In this document: positions 8,901 through 16,900 of the stretch, in pieces | Layout: each line of letters starts with the position of its first letter | Numbering within the stretch: position 1 is the first letter of the stretch | Program-made: the position numbers and the translations under genes | Notes under the pieces: generated by a model | Seen by the model: only the letters and a program-made list of their open reading frames with translations | What the model was told of the DNA's origin: nothing | Database searches by the model: none | Assembly: GCA_016192995.1 (NCBI GenBank) | Contig: JACPTB010000004.1 | Location: forward strand, 27,753 to 91,752 | Length of the DNA: 64,000 nt | Origin: Candidatus Woesearchaeota archaeon | GTDB lineage: Archaea > Nanobdellota > Nanobdellia > Woesearchaeales > DSVV01 | Reading direction: 5' to 3'

Positions 8901-9454
8901 ACTTTTTCGAGCTCTTTGACGGCCTTTTCTTTTTTTTCTTCATAAACTGAAATTCCCGCTATCTCTTCAATAATTTGCCGTCGTTCAACAGTTGACATTT
9001 CAACAAGCCTGACAATATCTCCCTGCAAAATAATATTATATCCATTTGGATCAATATTTGCTATTGACAATAAATCAAGAATTTCTTCACGCGTTTTTCG
9101 TTCATCATTAATTTTGTAAATGCTTTGCCCGCTATCACGTATAATCCGCGTAATTTTTATTTCAGCAGTTTCAAGAGGAAATGTTTTGTCAGTATTATCA
9201 AAGTATATGCTCACTTCACCAAATTTGGAAGGCTCTTTGGTTTTCCCGCCATTATAAATTAAATTTGCGGATTTCTCTGCACGCATACCTTTTGCAGAGC
9301 CTTTTCCGAGAACAAAGCATAACGCGTCACTTACATTCGATTTTCCTGATCCATTTGGTCCAAGAATGACATTAAAAGTACTTCCAAAAACAAGGTCAGT
9401 CCTATTCCCAAAAGACTTGAACCCTTTCATAACCATACGAGTTATTCTAGTCAT
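5960..9454 (-). CDS. smc: SMC chromosome-segregation ATPase
   Basis: Structural-maintenance-of-chromosomes protein, 1164 aa from the start MTRITRMVMKGFKSF. Walker A is GPNGSGKSN (32-40). A long coiled coil is followed by a hinge (around 500-650, with GGYRQKQQG just after it), a second coiled coil, the signature LSGGEKTMTALAF and Walker B FYVFDEVDAALD near the C-terminus. It dimerises at the hinge and acts on DNA in chromosome compaction and segregation. The start at 9454 follows GGGGTAGGT and fits the TATA at 9489-9500. The frame is open further upstream but would read through that promoter. No scpA or scpB genes lie alongside. Confidence 0.95.
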   Translation of the reverse strand: MTRITRMVMKGFKSFGNRTDLVFGSTFNVILGPNGSGKSNVSDALCFVLGKGSAKGMRAEKSANLIYNGGKTKEPSKFGEVSIYFDNTDKTFPLETAEIKITRIIRDSGQSIYKINDERKTREEILDLLSIANIDPNGYNIILQGDIVRLVEMSTVERRQIIEEIAGISVYEEKKEKAVKELEKVEQKLNEAEIILTERRTYLKELKKERDQALKYKELDDRMKRHKATLLHTKIAARTTERDKFETNIKQYQEEIQKIQEKINEFKKRVEESKAEINRINKEIEQKGEKEQVALMKEIETIKVAVASQKSRISSCEHEIGRVKTRKEQLQTSFQELEQKIKELEAEKEKAEKSRSQSQKYISDIDKKIAEFKKKHKMEGAEDLEQEVTQLDTFLDQRQNEIQTLREKQQELLRLKDQKEYQVSTMDEKINKVLELNKEHKAEIEKLKQKQKEFKQITLELNQLLQEDSSLSVQLVNCRKHLQASQEELSRQQAKNAGLRENISAGEAINKILANKNKFGEVFGTVAELGDVETKYSLALEIAAGPRIKSIVVDSDKTAAQCIAYLKTNKLGTATFLPLNKIKAAGDESNIQGYLKINGVHGQATDLVSFDKKFKNVFSYVFGNTLVVDTLDVARRIGVGNARMVTLDGDLSELSGAMHGGYRQKQQGLGFQQKEVVSAIKKLEGEVADQERLLQLLQKRKEEAEEKITRYRELKASLEGEIIKSEKSLHLDSEDLDATKEAKKILEKELGELDQEAIKIQTSVSNCNKLLAEGKIKKQELRDKIMQLRSPQLLAELTTFEQKKSELKEQMIREETSVKNLVSQLSSIMYPERENMFKIMKQHDKEITEFTHEIKDLMSKIKEEDKDLVDKEKQQQQFYAKFKELFTERDEFNQKLQKDENVIIAKEEDARAREQRMNLLSIDAARVKAELAGLDEEFVKYQGVELIENKSEEQIKRVVWECEKMVAEAGNVNMKALEVYDTLEHEYNNLLEKRELLVKEKDQVFGMMHEIEAKKEELFMKTFTVVNDHFKHMFSSLSTKGEAFLEIENTEHPLQEGVSIKVRLTGKKFLDIRSLSGGEKTMTALAFIFAIQEHEPAKFYVFDEVDAALDKKNSEKLSELVKKYSDKAQYIIISHNDGIISQADTLYGVSMDQHNMSKVVSLRV

Positions 9455-9488
9455 ACCTACCCCTTTTCTGCAATTTTTGGATTTTAAA

Positions 9489-9500
9489 TGATATATAAAC
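9489..9500 (-). promoter_or_regulatory. TATA box of smc
   Basis: Minus-strand TTTATATATC, about 35 bp before the smc ATG at 9454. It gives a predicted start of transcription roughly 10 bp ahead of the ATG and rules out the upstream in-frame start codons. Confidence 0.55.
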
Positions 9501-9546
9501 ATTGCTATTTTTAAGAAGTTAGGCACCATCCTAGATGAAAGGATAT

Positions 9547-9607
9547 AGAGAACTTTGCAAAATACTGGCAGTAACCCGAGATTTGCAAGTATTTTGCAAA
9601 GTTCTCT
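9547..9607. repeat. 20-bp perfect inverted repeat (hairpin)
   Basis: Arms AGAGAACTTTGCAAAATACT (9547-9566) and its exact complement (9588-9607) enclose a 21-nt loop. It lies between the divergent promoters of smc and the gene at 9731, outside both coding regions. It is not related to the other repeats of this window. Possible roles: regulatory hairpin, operator, or remnant of a small mobile element. Confidence 0.75.
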
Positions 9608-9730
9608 GTAGTTGTTGTGATTCAAATGATAATTCTTATTGTTACTACTTGATTGTTATTATTTACTCAAAAGCTTTATAAAGAAAATCATGTTACTATG
9701 TCCATAATAATTGAATTGGGGGTAAATAAC

Positions 9731-10171
9731 ATGGATAGAACACTTGAGGAAAGGGCAGAAATTTTCGTTGAAGATCGTATGGCTCCAGCAATGGCACACT
9801 CTCTTTATGAAAACCTATGCCAGACAACAGTAGTTAAAATCAAAGATGCTGGTTGGGGATATGATCCTCTCTTAAGTCAATATGGATTACATATCAAGGT
9901 TCCAATACCTGATGCTGGTAGGAAACATGGCGGCAGCAAGACATTTCTGTTTCAAGATGCACAGAAAATAGGACAACTCATGAGGAATTTAGGTGCTACG
10001 GATGCCGCACAATTAGTTAATAAACAAGTTGTCGTGTACTTTGACCCAAGATTCGGTAGATATAGCAATCCAGTGGGTCTCTCAGCACCAAGTGATCTTG
10101 AGAAATACGTGCGTCAAATAACTAGAACTGAAAACCGTTCTGCTCTTGAGCATGTTAAGCATTATCAATAA
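9731..10171 (+). CDS. Conserved-looking hypothetical protein, 146 aa
   Basis: A soluble 146-aa protein. The start at 9731 (MDRTLEERAEIF) is chosen because GGGGGT lies 8 bp upstream and a TATA (CTTTATAAAG, about 9670-9679) fits. A longer reading would start at 9653, upstream of the TATA. Recognisable stretches are DAGWGYDPLLSQYGLHIKVP, GGSKTFLFQDAQKIG and VVVYFDPRFGRYSNP. No membrane segment or Cys motif. Family not recognised. Confidence 0.6.
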   Translation: MDRTLEERAEIFVEDRMAPAMAHSLYENLCQTTVVKIKDAGWGYDPLLSQYGLHIKVPIPDAGRKHGGSKTFLFQDAQKIGQLMRNLGATDAAQLVNKQVVVYFDPRFGRYSNPVGLSAPSDLEKYVRQITRTENRSALEHVKHYQ

Positions 10172-10231
10172 TTTTTTTCTTTTTTAGTTTTTTATCACTG
10201 AGAATTCTATTAAGATTGACAATACTTTAAT

Positions 10232-10489
10232 CTATTTCTTATAAACAGAAGCAAGCCACCATGTTTTAAGAGGAGATAATACTAACGTTGATAATACATA
10301 TCCACCTACAGGAATTAATGCTTTAGCATAGGGTTTTGATTCATCAATAGCAAGCAGCCACAACAAAGCAATAATATAGGTTAAAATGGAGATAATTACT
10401 CGTCGTAGTAAACTTGTTTCCCAAGCTTTATCTGCTTCAACACGTTTATTTCGTTCTTTAATCAATGCAAGTTCTTCTTGTTTTTTCAC
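10232..10489 (-). CDS. Small membrane protein, 85 aa
   Basis: A charged N-terminus (KKQEELALIKERNKRVEADK) is followed by two hydrophobic helices (around 30-47 and 55-75) and a short C-terminus (WWLASVYKK). It sits downstream of and in the same direction as the Lrp-type regulator, 22 bp after its stop, so the two could be co-transcribed. No family recognised. Confidence 0.5.
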   Translation of the reverse strand: MKKQEELALIKERNKRVEADKAWETSLLRRVIISILTYIIALLWLLAIDESKPYAKALIPVGGYVLSTLVLSPLKTWWLASVYKK

Positions 10490-10511
10490 AGAGTATGAAG
10501 AACAAGAGCGA

Positions 10512-11483
10512 CTATTTATTCTTTTCGACTAAAAATCGAGGAAAAAATGTTTTTTTATGCTCTTGATATAGAAATAATGTTTCGCTGTCTTTAATCAAAG
10601 TGGGAAACTGCGACCTAATCTCCAATTCAAGCTTTCTGAATTCTTCCATCGTTGGAACTTCGATATCAAGCTGCAAATCCCATTCACCTAGTAGTTTAAT
10701 AACATTCAAAACATAAGGATGTCCGCAAAGAAAAGCAACTAAACGCTGTTCTTCGTCAACAGAAACATTGTGGTATTTTAATAAAAGGAGAAGATTCCTA
10801 TACTGGAACAAACCCATATTCAAAAATGGTCGGTATGCGCGGAGAATGCCCTGCTCTTGAAATCTTTTAATCCGGCTAATAATGGTTTTAGCAGTCACCT
10901 TCATTTCAGATGCCAAAGCAACGGAGTTTTTCCGTGCGTCATCTGCTAACAGCGACAGTAACTGGAGATCATCAGCTTGAAAACTATAATGCTCACGATC
11001 GCCGCCGATAATCTTTTCTTGAAGTTGACCATTAATCAAATGCTTCCTGCCATAATGCCGAATAACAATAGTGGTCAGAATAGAATAATGCTGTATTTGC
11101 TGAGGAAATTGTTCAATAATTGACCGAAAATGCTTGTTAAAATAAGAAGGATTTGGCGCAACAAAGGTACAAACAAGGTCATATCTTCCTCCAAGATTTG
11201 CAATCCAAAAAGTATGTGAATCTTGAATAAGAAAATCAATAAACTCCTGCAATTTTTCCTTACTGACATAACTTAATTTCAAGAGAACACGAAAATGAAT
11301 CACCCCAAACCGGGAATAATCAAGAAGTGTATAAAAACGTTTGATTATTTTTTTTTTGACTAATGAATTAATGGTATAGCTTACCCGCTGCTCACTTGTT
11401 TTAATCTGCTTTGCAATGAAACTACAAGATGCCCGTGCATTAACTGATAAAGCGCCGAGTACTTTCTGTTCTATTTTCTTCAT
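10512..11483 (-). CDS. Lrp/AsnC-family regulator with two HTH-sensor units
   Basis: A 323-aa protein made of two similar halves, each with an AsnC-type HTH followed by a RAM-like ligand domain. The first HTH has LSVNARASCSFIAKQIKTS. The second (LLADDARKNSVALASEMKVT) starts near residue 170. It probably senses an amino acid or metabolite and binds DNA. I place the start at 11483 because GGTGG lies 4 bp upstream; a GTG at 11549 is in frame but has no ribosome site. The gene diverges from the glycosyltransferase at 11599 and could control it. Confidence 0.75.
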   Translation of the reverse strand: MKKIEQKVLGALSVNARASCSFIAKQIKTSEQRVSYTINSLVKKKIIKRFYTLLDYSRFGVIHFRVLLKLSYVSKEKLQEFIDFLIQDSHTFWIANLGGRYDLVCTFVAPNPSYFNKHFRSIIEQFPQQIQHYSILTTIVIRHYGRKHLINGQLQEKIIGGDREHYSFQADDLQLLSLLADDARKNSVALASEMKVTAKTIISRIKRFQEQGILRAYRPFLNMGLFQYRNLLLLLKYHNVSVDEEQRLVAFLCGHPYVLNVIKLLGEWDLQLDIEVPTMEEFRKLELEIRSQFPTLIKDSETLFLYQEHKKTFFPRFLVEKNK

Positions 11484-11598
11484 TTCCACCTTTTTTTCCA
11501 TAATTGTTTGTGGTATGAGATTAATGGTATTTAAATCTTCACTTATCACAAAAAAAGGAGGAGATATTAATATATATGTGGGAGCATTTTAAGACTAG

Positions 11599-12804
11599 AT
11601 GCAAGAACAGCTTACTATTGTTAAAGTTATTTATGCTCCGCCGCATTTAGGCGGCAGCGGTTATATGGGACTTTTATTAGGAAGAGAATTAGCAAAGCGT
11701 GGACATAACGTTCACGTAGTAAGTTATCCTGGAACATATCTTTCTGAAGATGATCAAAGAGTAATGACACTCCATCCTGTTGAAAATATAACCTACGGCG
11801 CATTTAAAGTGCCTCCTATGGGTTTAATTCTGCCAAGTGCTATCTATCAACTTTCGAGAACGATACCCATTGACGTGATCCATGCACATTATGCAGTTAC
11901 TCACGGAGAAGCAGTTATTGATGCTCGAGAGATTATAAATAGAGCGCAAGAACACAATGGTTTGCCAACAAATAGAAGAGTGGGCGCAGTAATCACGAAT
12001 CATGGAACTGACGTATCAGTGAACGGCTGTAAAGATCTTTTAGCACCTGCTTTAGAATTGCGATTAAGTCAAGCAGATGGAATTTCATTTGTAGCGAAAG
12101 CACTTCAAGATACAGCAAGAGAAGTATTTAGGTTAGATAATTATGGTAGAGTAATTCATAATTTTATTGATCCGAAACCTTATACTACAACCGAGGAATA
12201 TAAAACAGGGGAGATTAAACGAAGGTATGGAATTCATAACAGTAAAATGCTTTTTTATCATACCTCCAATTTACGTCCGATTAAAAATGTGGGACTATTA
12301 TTAGATGCATGGAATACATTAGTCAATGAAATTGGAAGACAAGATTGCCATTTAATGATTATTGGTGAAGGAGAAGAATTACATGATTTAGAAGAAAAAG
12401 TAAAAGATTGCGGTTTAAGTTCAACAGTTACCTTTACAGGAAGAATTGATGAGAAAGATATCCCTAGTTATACAATAGCAGGAGATGTCCTTGTACTTCC
12501 ATCGAGAAAAGAAGCAATGCCCTTAGTTATATTAGAAGCTATGCATGCTGGAAACGCCGTTGTAGCGTCAAATGTAGGTGGAATTGGAGAAGTAGTAGAA
12601 GAAAATGAAAGTGGATTATTATTTCCTGAGAATGATCATGATACATTAGTTCAAAGAATGCTTGATCTTCTAGAAAACCCTCAACTCATTAAATCCATGG
12701 GTAGAAAAGGTAAAGCAATAGTGCAATCTAAATTTAGACCTGAAGCAATCACACAACAATATGAAGAATGGTATTATGAAGCACTGAAGAGACGAAGAGG
12801 TTAA
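11599..12804 (+). CDS. Family 4 glycosyltransferase, BshA-like
   Basis: A 401-aa GT-B enzyme of family GT4. The N-terminal domain has GGSGYMGLLLGRELAKRG, HAHYAVTHGEAV and NHGTDVSVNG. These resemble BshA (N-acetyl-glucosaminyl L-malate synthase of bacillithiol synthesis) and related archaeal enzymes. The C-terminal sugar-nucleotide domain has IIGEGEEL, FTGRIDEKDIPSY and the E-x7-E motif in EAMPLVILEAMHAGNAVV. No other bacillithiol gene is visible, so the acceptor is not assigned; surface glycan or lipid glycosylation is equally likely. Cytoplasmic, no membrane helix. Monocistronic. Confidence 0.8.
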   Translation: MQEQLTIVKVIYAPPHLGGSGYMGLLLGRELAKRGHNVHVVSYPGTYLSEDDQRVMTLHPVENITYGAFKVPPMGLILPSAIYQLSRTIPIDVIHAHYAVTHGEAVIDAREIINRAQEHNGLPTNRRVGAVITNHGTDVSVNGCKDLLAPALELRLSQADGISFVAKALQDTAREVFRLDNYGRVIHNFIDPKPYTTTEEYKTGEIKRRYGIHNSKMLFYHTSNLRPIKNVGLLLDAWNTLVNEIGRQDCHLMIIGEGEELHDLEEKVKDCGLSSTVTFTGRIDEKDIPSYTIAGDVLVLPSRKEAMPLVILEAMHAGNAVVASNVGGIGEVVEENESGLLFPENDHDTLVQRMLDLLENPQLIKSMGRKGKAIVQSKFRPEAITQQYEEWYYEALKRRRG

Positions 12805-12829
12805 ACGTAAAACAAGAGATTGGTGTTTA

Positions 12830-12877
12830 GTACGTATTAAGTCTTCTATGGTTTTAGTGCCGGTTCAGCTTTTGAAG
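12830..12877. repeat. Fragment of the GTACGTAATAAGTC element inside the rnhB 3' end
   Basis: About 48 bp matching the left end of the element family at 13741, 43351 and 55009: GTACGTATTAAGTCTTCT, then GGTTTTAGTGCCGGTTCAGCTT. It contains the rnhB stop codon (12846-12848) and encodes the last roughly 10 residues of RNase HII. The right half of the element is missing. Confidence 0.75.
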
Positions 12878-13526
12878 TATATCCTTTCAATGTTTTCTGA
12901 AGCTTTCCCCTGACTAATTTTTGATAAGGTTTCCAGCTTTTTCTGAAGAAATTATAATTTTCATAATATTTTTCAAGAAAAGCAATAGTTTTAGGGTCAG
13001 TGAGATATCCCGAACCAAAGTCAATGTGGTATTTCTTTTTCAATGCTGCAATTTCACGTTCACGCGTTACTTTTGCAAGGACAGAAGCAGCAGAACATTC
13101 AATGTAATTAACATCTGCTTTATGTTCAACTAAAACAGTGCAAGACACTTTCAACCGTTCCATGATATAACTTTTGTAAGCTTTAACATTATTACTTGGG
13201 CTGTCAATAATTACTTGATCAGGTTTCAAGCGGTGAATAATATCCAAGCTTTTTGTTGCCTCCAACCAATTCAAATTAAGATCAGCACTGCTTAAGGCCG
13301 CATCAATTTCTTCTGGAGGAATAATAACAATTGCATAGTCAGCAGCTAGCTCAATAATTTTATCATACAAATGTTCCATTTTTCGCAAGGTTAATAGTTT
13401 GGAATCTTTAACACCCATATCGCGCAGTTGTTGAAGTTTTTCTTCTGCAACAAGAACTCCTGACATAACCATCGGCCCAATGATTGGTCCTCTTCCAGCT
13501 TCATCTATACCGCAAACTAAAGCCAT
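12846..13526 (-). CDS. rnhB: Ribonuclease HII
   Basis: A 226-aa enzyme that cleaves the RNA strand of RNA-DNA hybrids and single ribonucleotides in DNA. The catalytic acidic residues lie in GIDEAGRGPIIGPMV (Asp7, Glu8), in QVIIDSP, and in HKADVNYIECSAASVLAKV, the expected D-E-D-D pattern. The body of the protein has normal family length. The C-terminal tail SKAEPALKP is encoded by a fragment of a repetitive element, so the native end was probably replaced. Monocistronic, facing away from the repeats at 13571-13939. Confidence 0.93.
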   Translation of the reverse strand: MALVCGIDEAGRGPIIGPMVMSGVLVAEEKLQQLRDMGVKDSKLLTLRKMEHLYDKIIELAADYAIVIIPPEEIDAALSSADLNLNWLEATKSLDIIHRLKPDQVIIDSPSNNVKAYKSYIMERLKVSCTVLVEHKADVNYIECSAASVLAKVTREREIAALKKKYHIDFGSGYLTDPKTIAFLEKYYENYNFFRKSWKPYQKLVRGKLQKTLKGYTSKAEPALKP

Positions 13527-13569
13527 ACTATCATTAATGAATGGTATCTTTTAAAGGTATCGAAACAAC

Positions 13570-13732
13570 AGGCTTCGGTGAAAATCTCGGCATAGCCTCG
13601 GTTTTGGTGCCGTGATTATCCCACTTATTTATAAGAAGGAAAAAATTCCCATTGGAATTTCCTTTTTTCTCGCTCATTAATTTGAAAGATAATCACCAGC
13701 ATGGCACCAAAAACTACATTTTCACCGAAGCC
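13570..13732. mobile_element. Non-autonomous inverted-repeat element, type B copy 1
   Basis: About 162 bp. Ends GGCTTCGGTGAAAAT (13571-13585) and its exact complement (13718-13732). Subterminal GGTTTTGGTGCCGTGATTATC pairs roughly with GATAATCACCAGCATGGCACC. The centre holds a hairpin of GGAAAAAATTCC and GGAATTTCCTTTTTTC. It is flanked by the direct repeat GAAACAAC (13562-13569 and 13733-13740), which looks like a target duplication. No coding capacity. It abuts element A1. Confidence 0.8.
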
Positions 13733-13740
13733 GAAACAAC

Positions 13741-13939
13741 GTACATAATAAGTCTTCTATGGTTTTATTAAAAATCACTATTTTTAATCCCTGAGATCCT
13801 TCGGATTCAGGTAGCGCCAGTTCAGCTTTTTAAGTGAATTTCGATTGGATTTTTCTCTCTGGCACTCCGAAAAATCCCCAAAATGATATAGAAAGAGCTT
13901 CACAAAAGTAGGCGCTAAAACCCCAGACTTATTATGTAC
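13741..13939. mobile_element. Non-autonomous inverted-repeat element, type A copy 1 (with nested insert)
   Basis: 199 bp with perfect 14-bp ends GTACATAATAAGTC. Subterminal GGTTTTA and GCGCC pair with GGCGCTAAAACC. The core hairpin is GGATTTTTC, 13-nt loop TCTCTGGCACTCC, GAAAAATCC. Compared with the other type A copies it has about 45 extra bp between GGTTTTA and GCGCCAG (about 13768-13813). The insert itself contains two hairpins, one with a TTCG loop. The element starts directly after the right direct repeat of B1 and ends 46 bp before the next gene. Confidence 0.8.
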
Positions 13940-13985
13940 GAACTGAAGCAACATTTAAATACCTTTAATCTGAAGAAAGGAATAT

Positions 13986-16900
13986 ATGATAAAGAGAAAA
14001 AAAGGGCAGATCACCTTATTTATTATTCTAGGTCTGATCATATTGTTAGTCGTCAGCTTAACCCTCTATCTCAAAGGTGAACAAATAACCGCAAAATTTG
14101 ATCCAGAACTAGGGAAAAAGGTATTGATTGACCAAGATATCACACCATTGCAACAGTATATAGAAAGCTGCTTAACGCAAGTTGCTGATCCATTAGTAAA
14201 GGAAATAGCCAATTCAGGAGGCATGTTTGAACCTGTAGTCTATCGTTATTATCAACAACAAAAAGTAAATTATCTTTGTCTTGATGCAGCAACAAAAGAA
14301 AACCACTGTGAAAACACTTTCTTAACTCAACAAGATATTGAAAAAGAACTCAGCAACAACATAAACAAAAAACTTGATGCATGCATAGATTTAAATTTGT
14401 TTAAAAGCCAGGGATTTAGTATAGAAACAGAGGAAAAAAACACTGAAGTAACAATCAAAGACTATGAAATAAGTATAGTGCTTAAATATCCTCTCATCTT
14501 GAAAAAAGATAATCTCGAATTGCAGGCTGAAACATTCAGCAGCACCTTAAATCTTGATTTAGGCAGGCTTATAAAGATTTCAAATCTCATAGTAAATAGT
14601 GAACTTCAGGAAGGCTCATTTGATCAGATAGAATTTATGAAAAAACACAGCGACATACTCATCAACAAGCACAAGCCTTATCCAGATATTATCTATTCTG
14701 TAAAAAGTAAAAATCTTATATTCAACTTTGCTTTGCAAGGTCATGATACTATAAGTGACGTTGGTTATAGTTACTTTGGAGCGCAAGAACAAACTGGGTG
14801 CTGTTATAATCCTCAAGATAATGGATGTTATAAAAATACTCCTGCTGAAATTTGCAAGGCAAAACAGGGATTATATGATGCTGATAACAGTTGTTCGTGC
14901 AATGAGCCTGAATTATCTGAAACAACTGCGGCGCAAGGAAAAGACTGTAAAGAAAAAAAACATCTCCAGGCATGGTGTGAATATGAAGGCATAACTGATA
15001 ACGGTCTTGATCTTGTTGGTTCTCGTCATTATCGGCATTATTGTGTTGATGGCAAGGAATATGTTGAAGAATGCCGTGATTATAGGGAGGAATACTGCGG
15101 CGAAGATAAGAAAACAGAAAAAGCTGCCTGCACTGTCAACCGATGGCAGGATTGCATTTCTTGTAACGATGAAACATGCTGTTTAGATACTAATTATCGC
15201 GATTGTACTTGGAATCCTTATGAAACAACCAACAAATGCAGTCCGAGAATTGCTCCAGGGTTTAAATTCTGGGGCGGGAATGCAATTGCTCTGTGTACTA
15301 GAGCGCATGAAACAAAATATTGTGATGGTTTTTCATGTTCGCAGCAATGGATAGATCAAACAGCATTATTCTGCGCAAAACAGGGAGATTGCGGAAACTG
15401 GAGAAATAGTCAAGGTGCACTAACTAAATTCGGATTTTTAAACACTGACCTCGGGAAAAAAGTAGATGATGCTATCTACCTTGATCCTAAAACTGTAAAA
15501 AAAGAACTACAGAAAAAGCAGCTGAATTCTCAATTCAAAACTAGCCGAGCAACGAATAAGCCTTATGCTTATCAAAAAGCATTACAGGCACATACTGAAT
15601 TATTAAGTTCTATGATGAGTTATATTGACGAACTTGCAACTATTGAATTCACTGATTTTCTTAATCCTTTTTTAGGAAAGCCCTTGATAAATATTAAAGA
15701 TATAGCATTATGCGGAATCTGGCAGGCGCCATTTGGAAATAATGATTGCAAAAAATGCAATGAGGATGATAATCAATTACATCCTTGCACAGAATATAAA
15801 TGCAAATCACTTGGCCAGCTCTGCGAATATGAAGAAAAAGAAGGTGTACCCTTCTGTTTTTCACAAACCAGTAATGATAACACTCCTCCAATGATAGCGA
15901 TGCCAGAAGATATAATAGCACCTCCTTTTAAGATAATAGAACAAACAGAAAAAATTGAAGGTGAAATAATTACAGGATACAAAATAACACCAGCTCTCGA
16001 TCCAAATGAGTTGGTAACTTTTAACCTTGCTACTGATGAACCAACTAAATGCAAACTTGCGTTTACCCCCTTGCCGCAATTTACAGATTTGCCCAATGTT
16101 AACCCTATGAATAATCAATTTATGCAGAAACATAGTATTACTTTAAGAATTCCTGAATCTGTAGTTCTCCCCAACAAAGTACGAGAGTTGTTGAATATTA
16201 CTACTGTTGATCAATTCACCGCATTAATTCTTCAGCCAAAAGAAATGCTTGAGCAGTACAAACAGCGTTATAAAAATGCTTTATTTTTGTACAAAACATT
16301 TAATGGAAACGATCTGACAAAAATAGTTGATCCTTTAGTAAATATGCTGTTAGAAAACATTAAACATTTGCAGAAAAAAATCCCTTTTGCAAAAGCGCTT
16401 ATTAAGAATTCGCTGGAAAAGTTTGATAAAAACACCTATGTTTTTTATCTGAAATGCGTTGATAAAGCTGGCAATGAAAACACTGATAATGTTTATATAG
16501 AATTTTCAATAGACACAACAAAAAATGATACAAACGCTCCTTACCAAGTTGCTGTAATGCCAGAAAATAATTCGTTGGTTAGCGCTGATAAAAAACAACA
16601 AAAACTAAAGTTCTATCTCAATGAATTTGGCGTGTGTAACTATGACTATGAAAATAAAGAGTATAATAACATGAAATATTCATTTCATTGCCCGACATCA
16701 AAGTATGATCTTTCACCACAAGAAGGAGGAAGTTATGAATGCACTGCTGCGTTAGATTTAAATCTTACAGAAACAACAATATATACTAAATGCAAAGATC
16801 ATCCAGAGACAAAAGAAGAATATATCCTTAAGGTGAAGAAGGATACTGTGCCTCAACTAATCGGTTTAGAAGAAAATCCCTATGCGAATATCACGGGAAA

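Noticed and set aside
9455..9625. In-frame upstream extension of smc (57 extra codons)
   Set aside because: It would read through the smc TATA box and the 20-bp hairpin, and SMC proteins begin right before the Walker A region as at 9454.
11484..11549. GTG start for the Lrp-type regulator at 11549
   Set aside because: No ribosome site and it lies too close to the promoter; the ATG at 11483 has GGTGG at the right distance.
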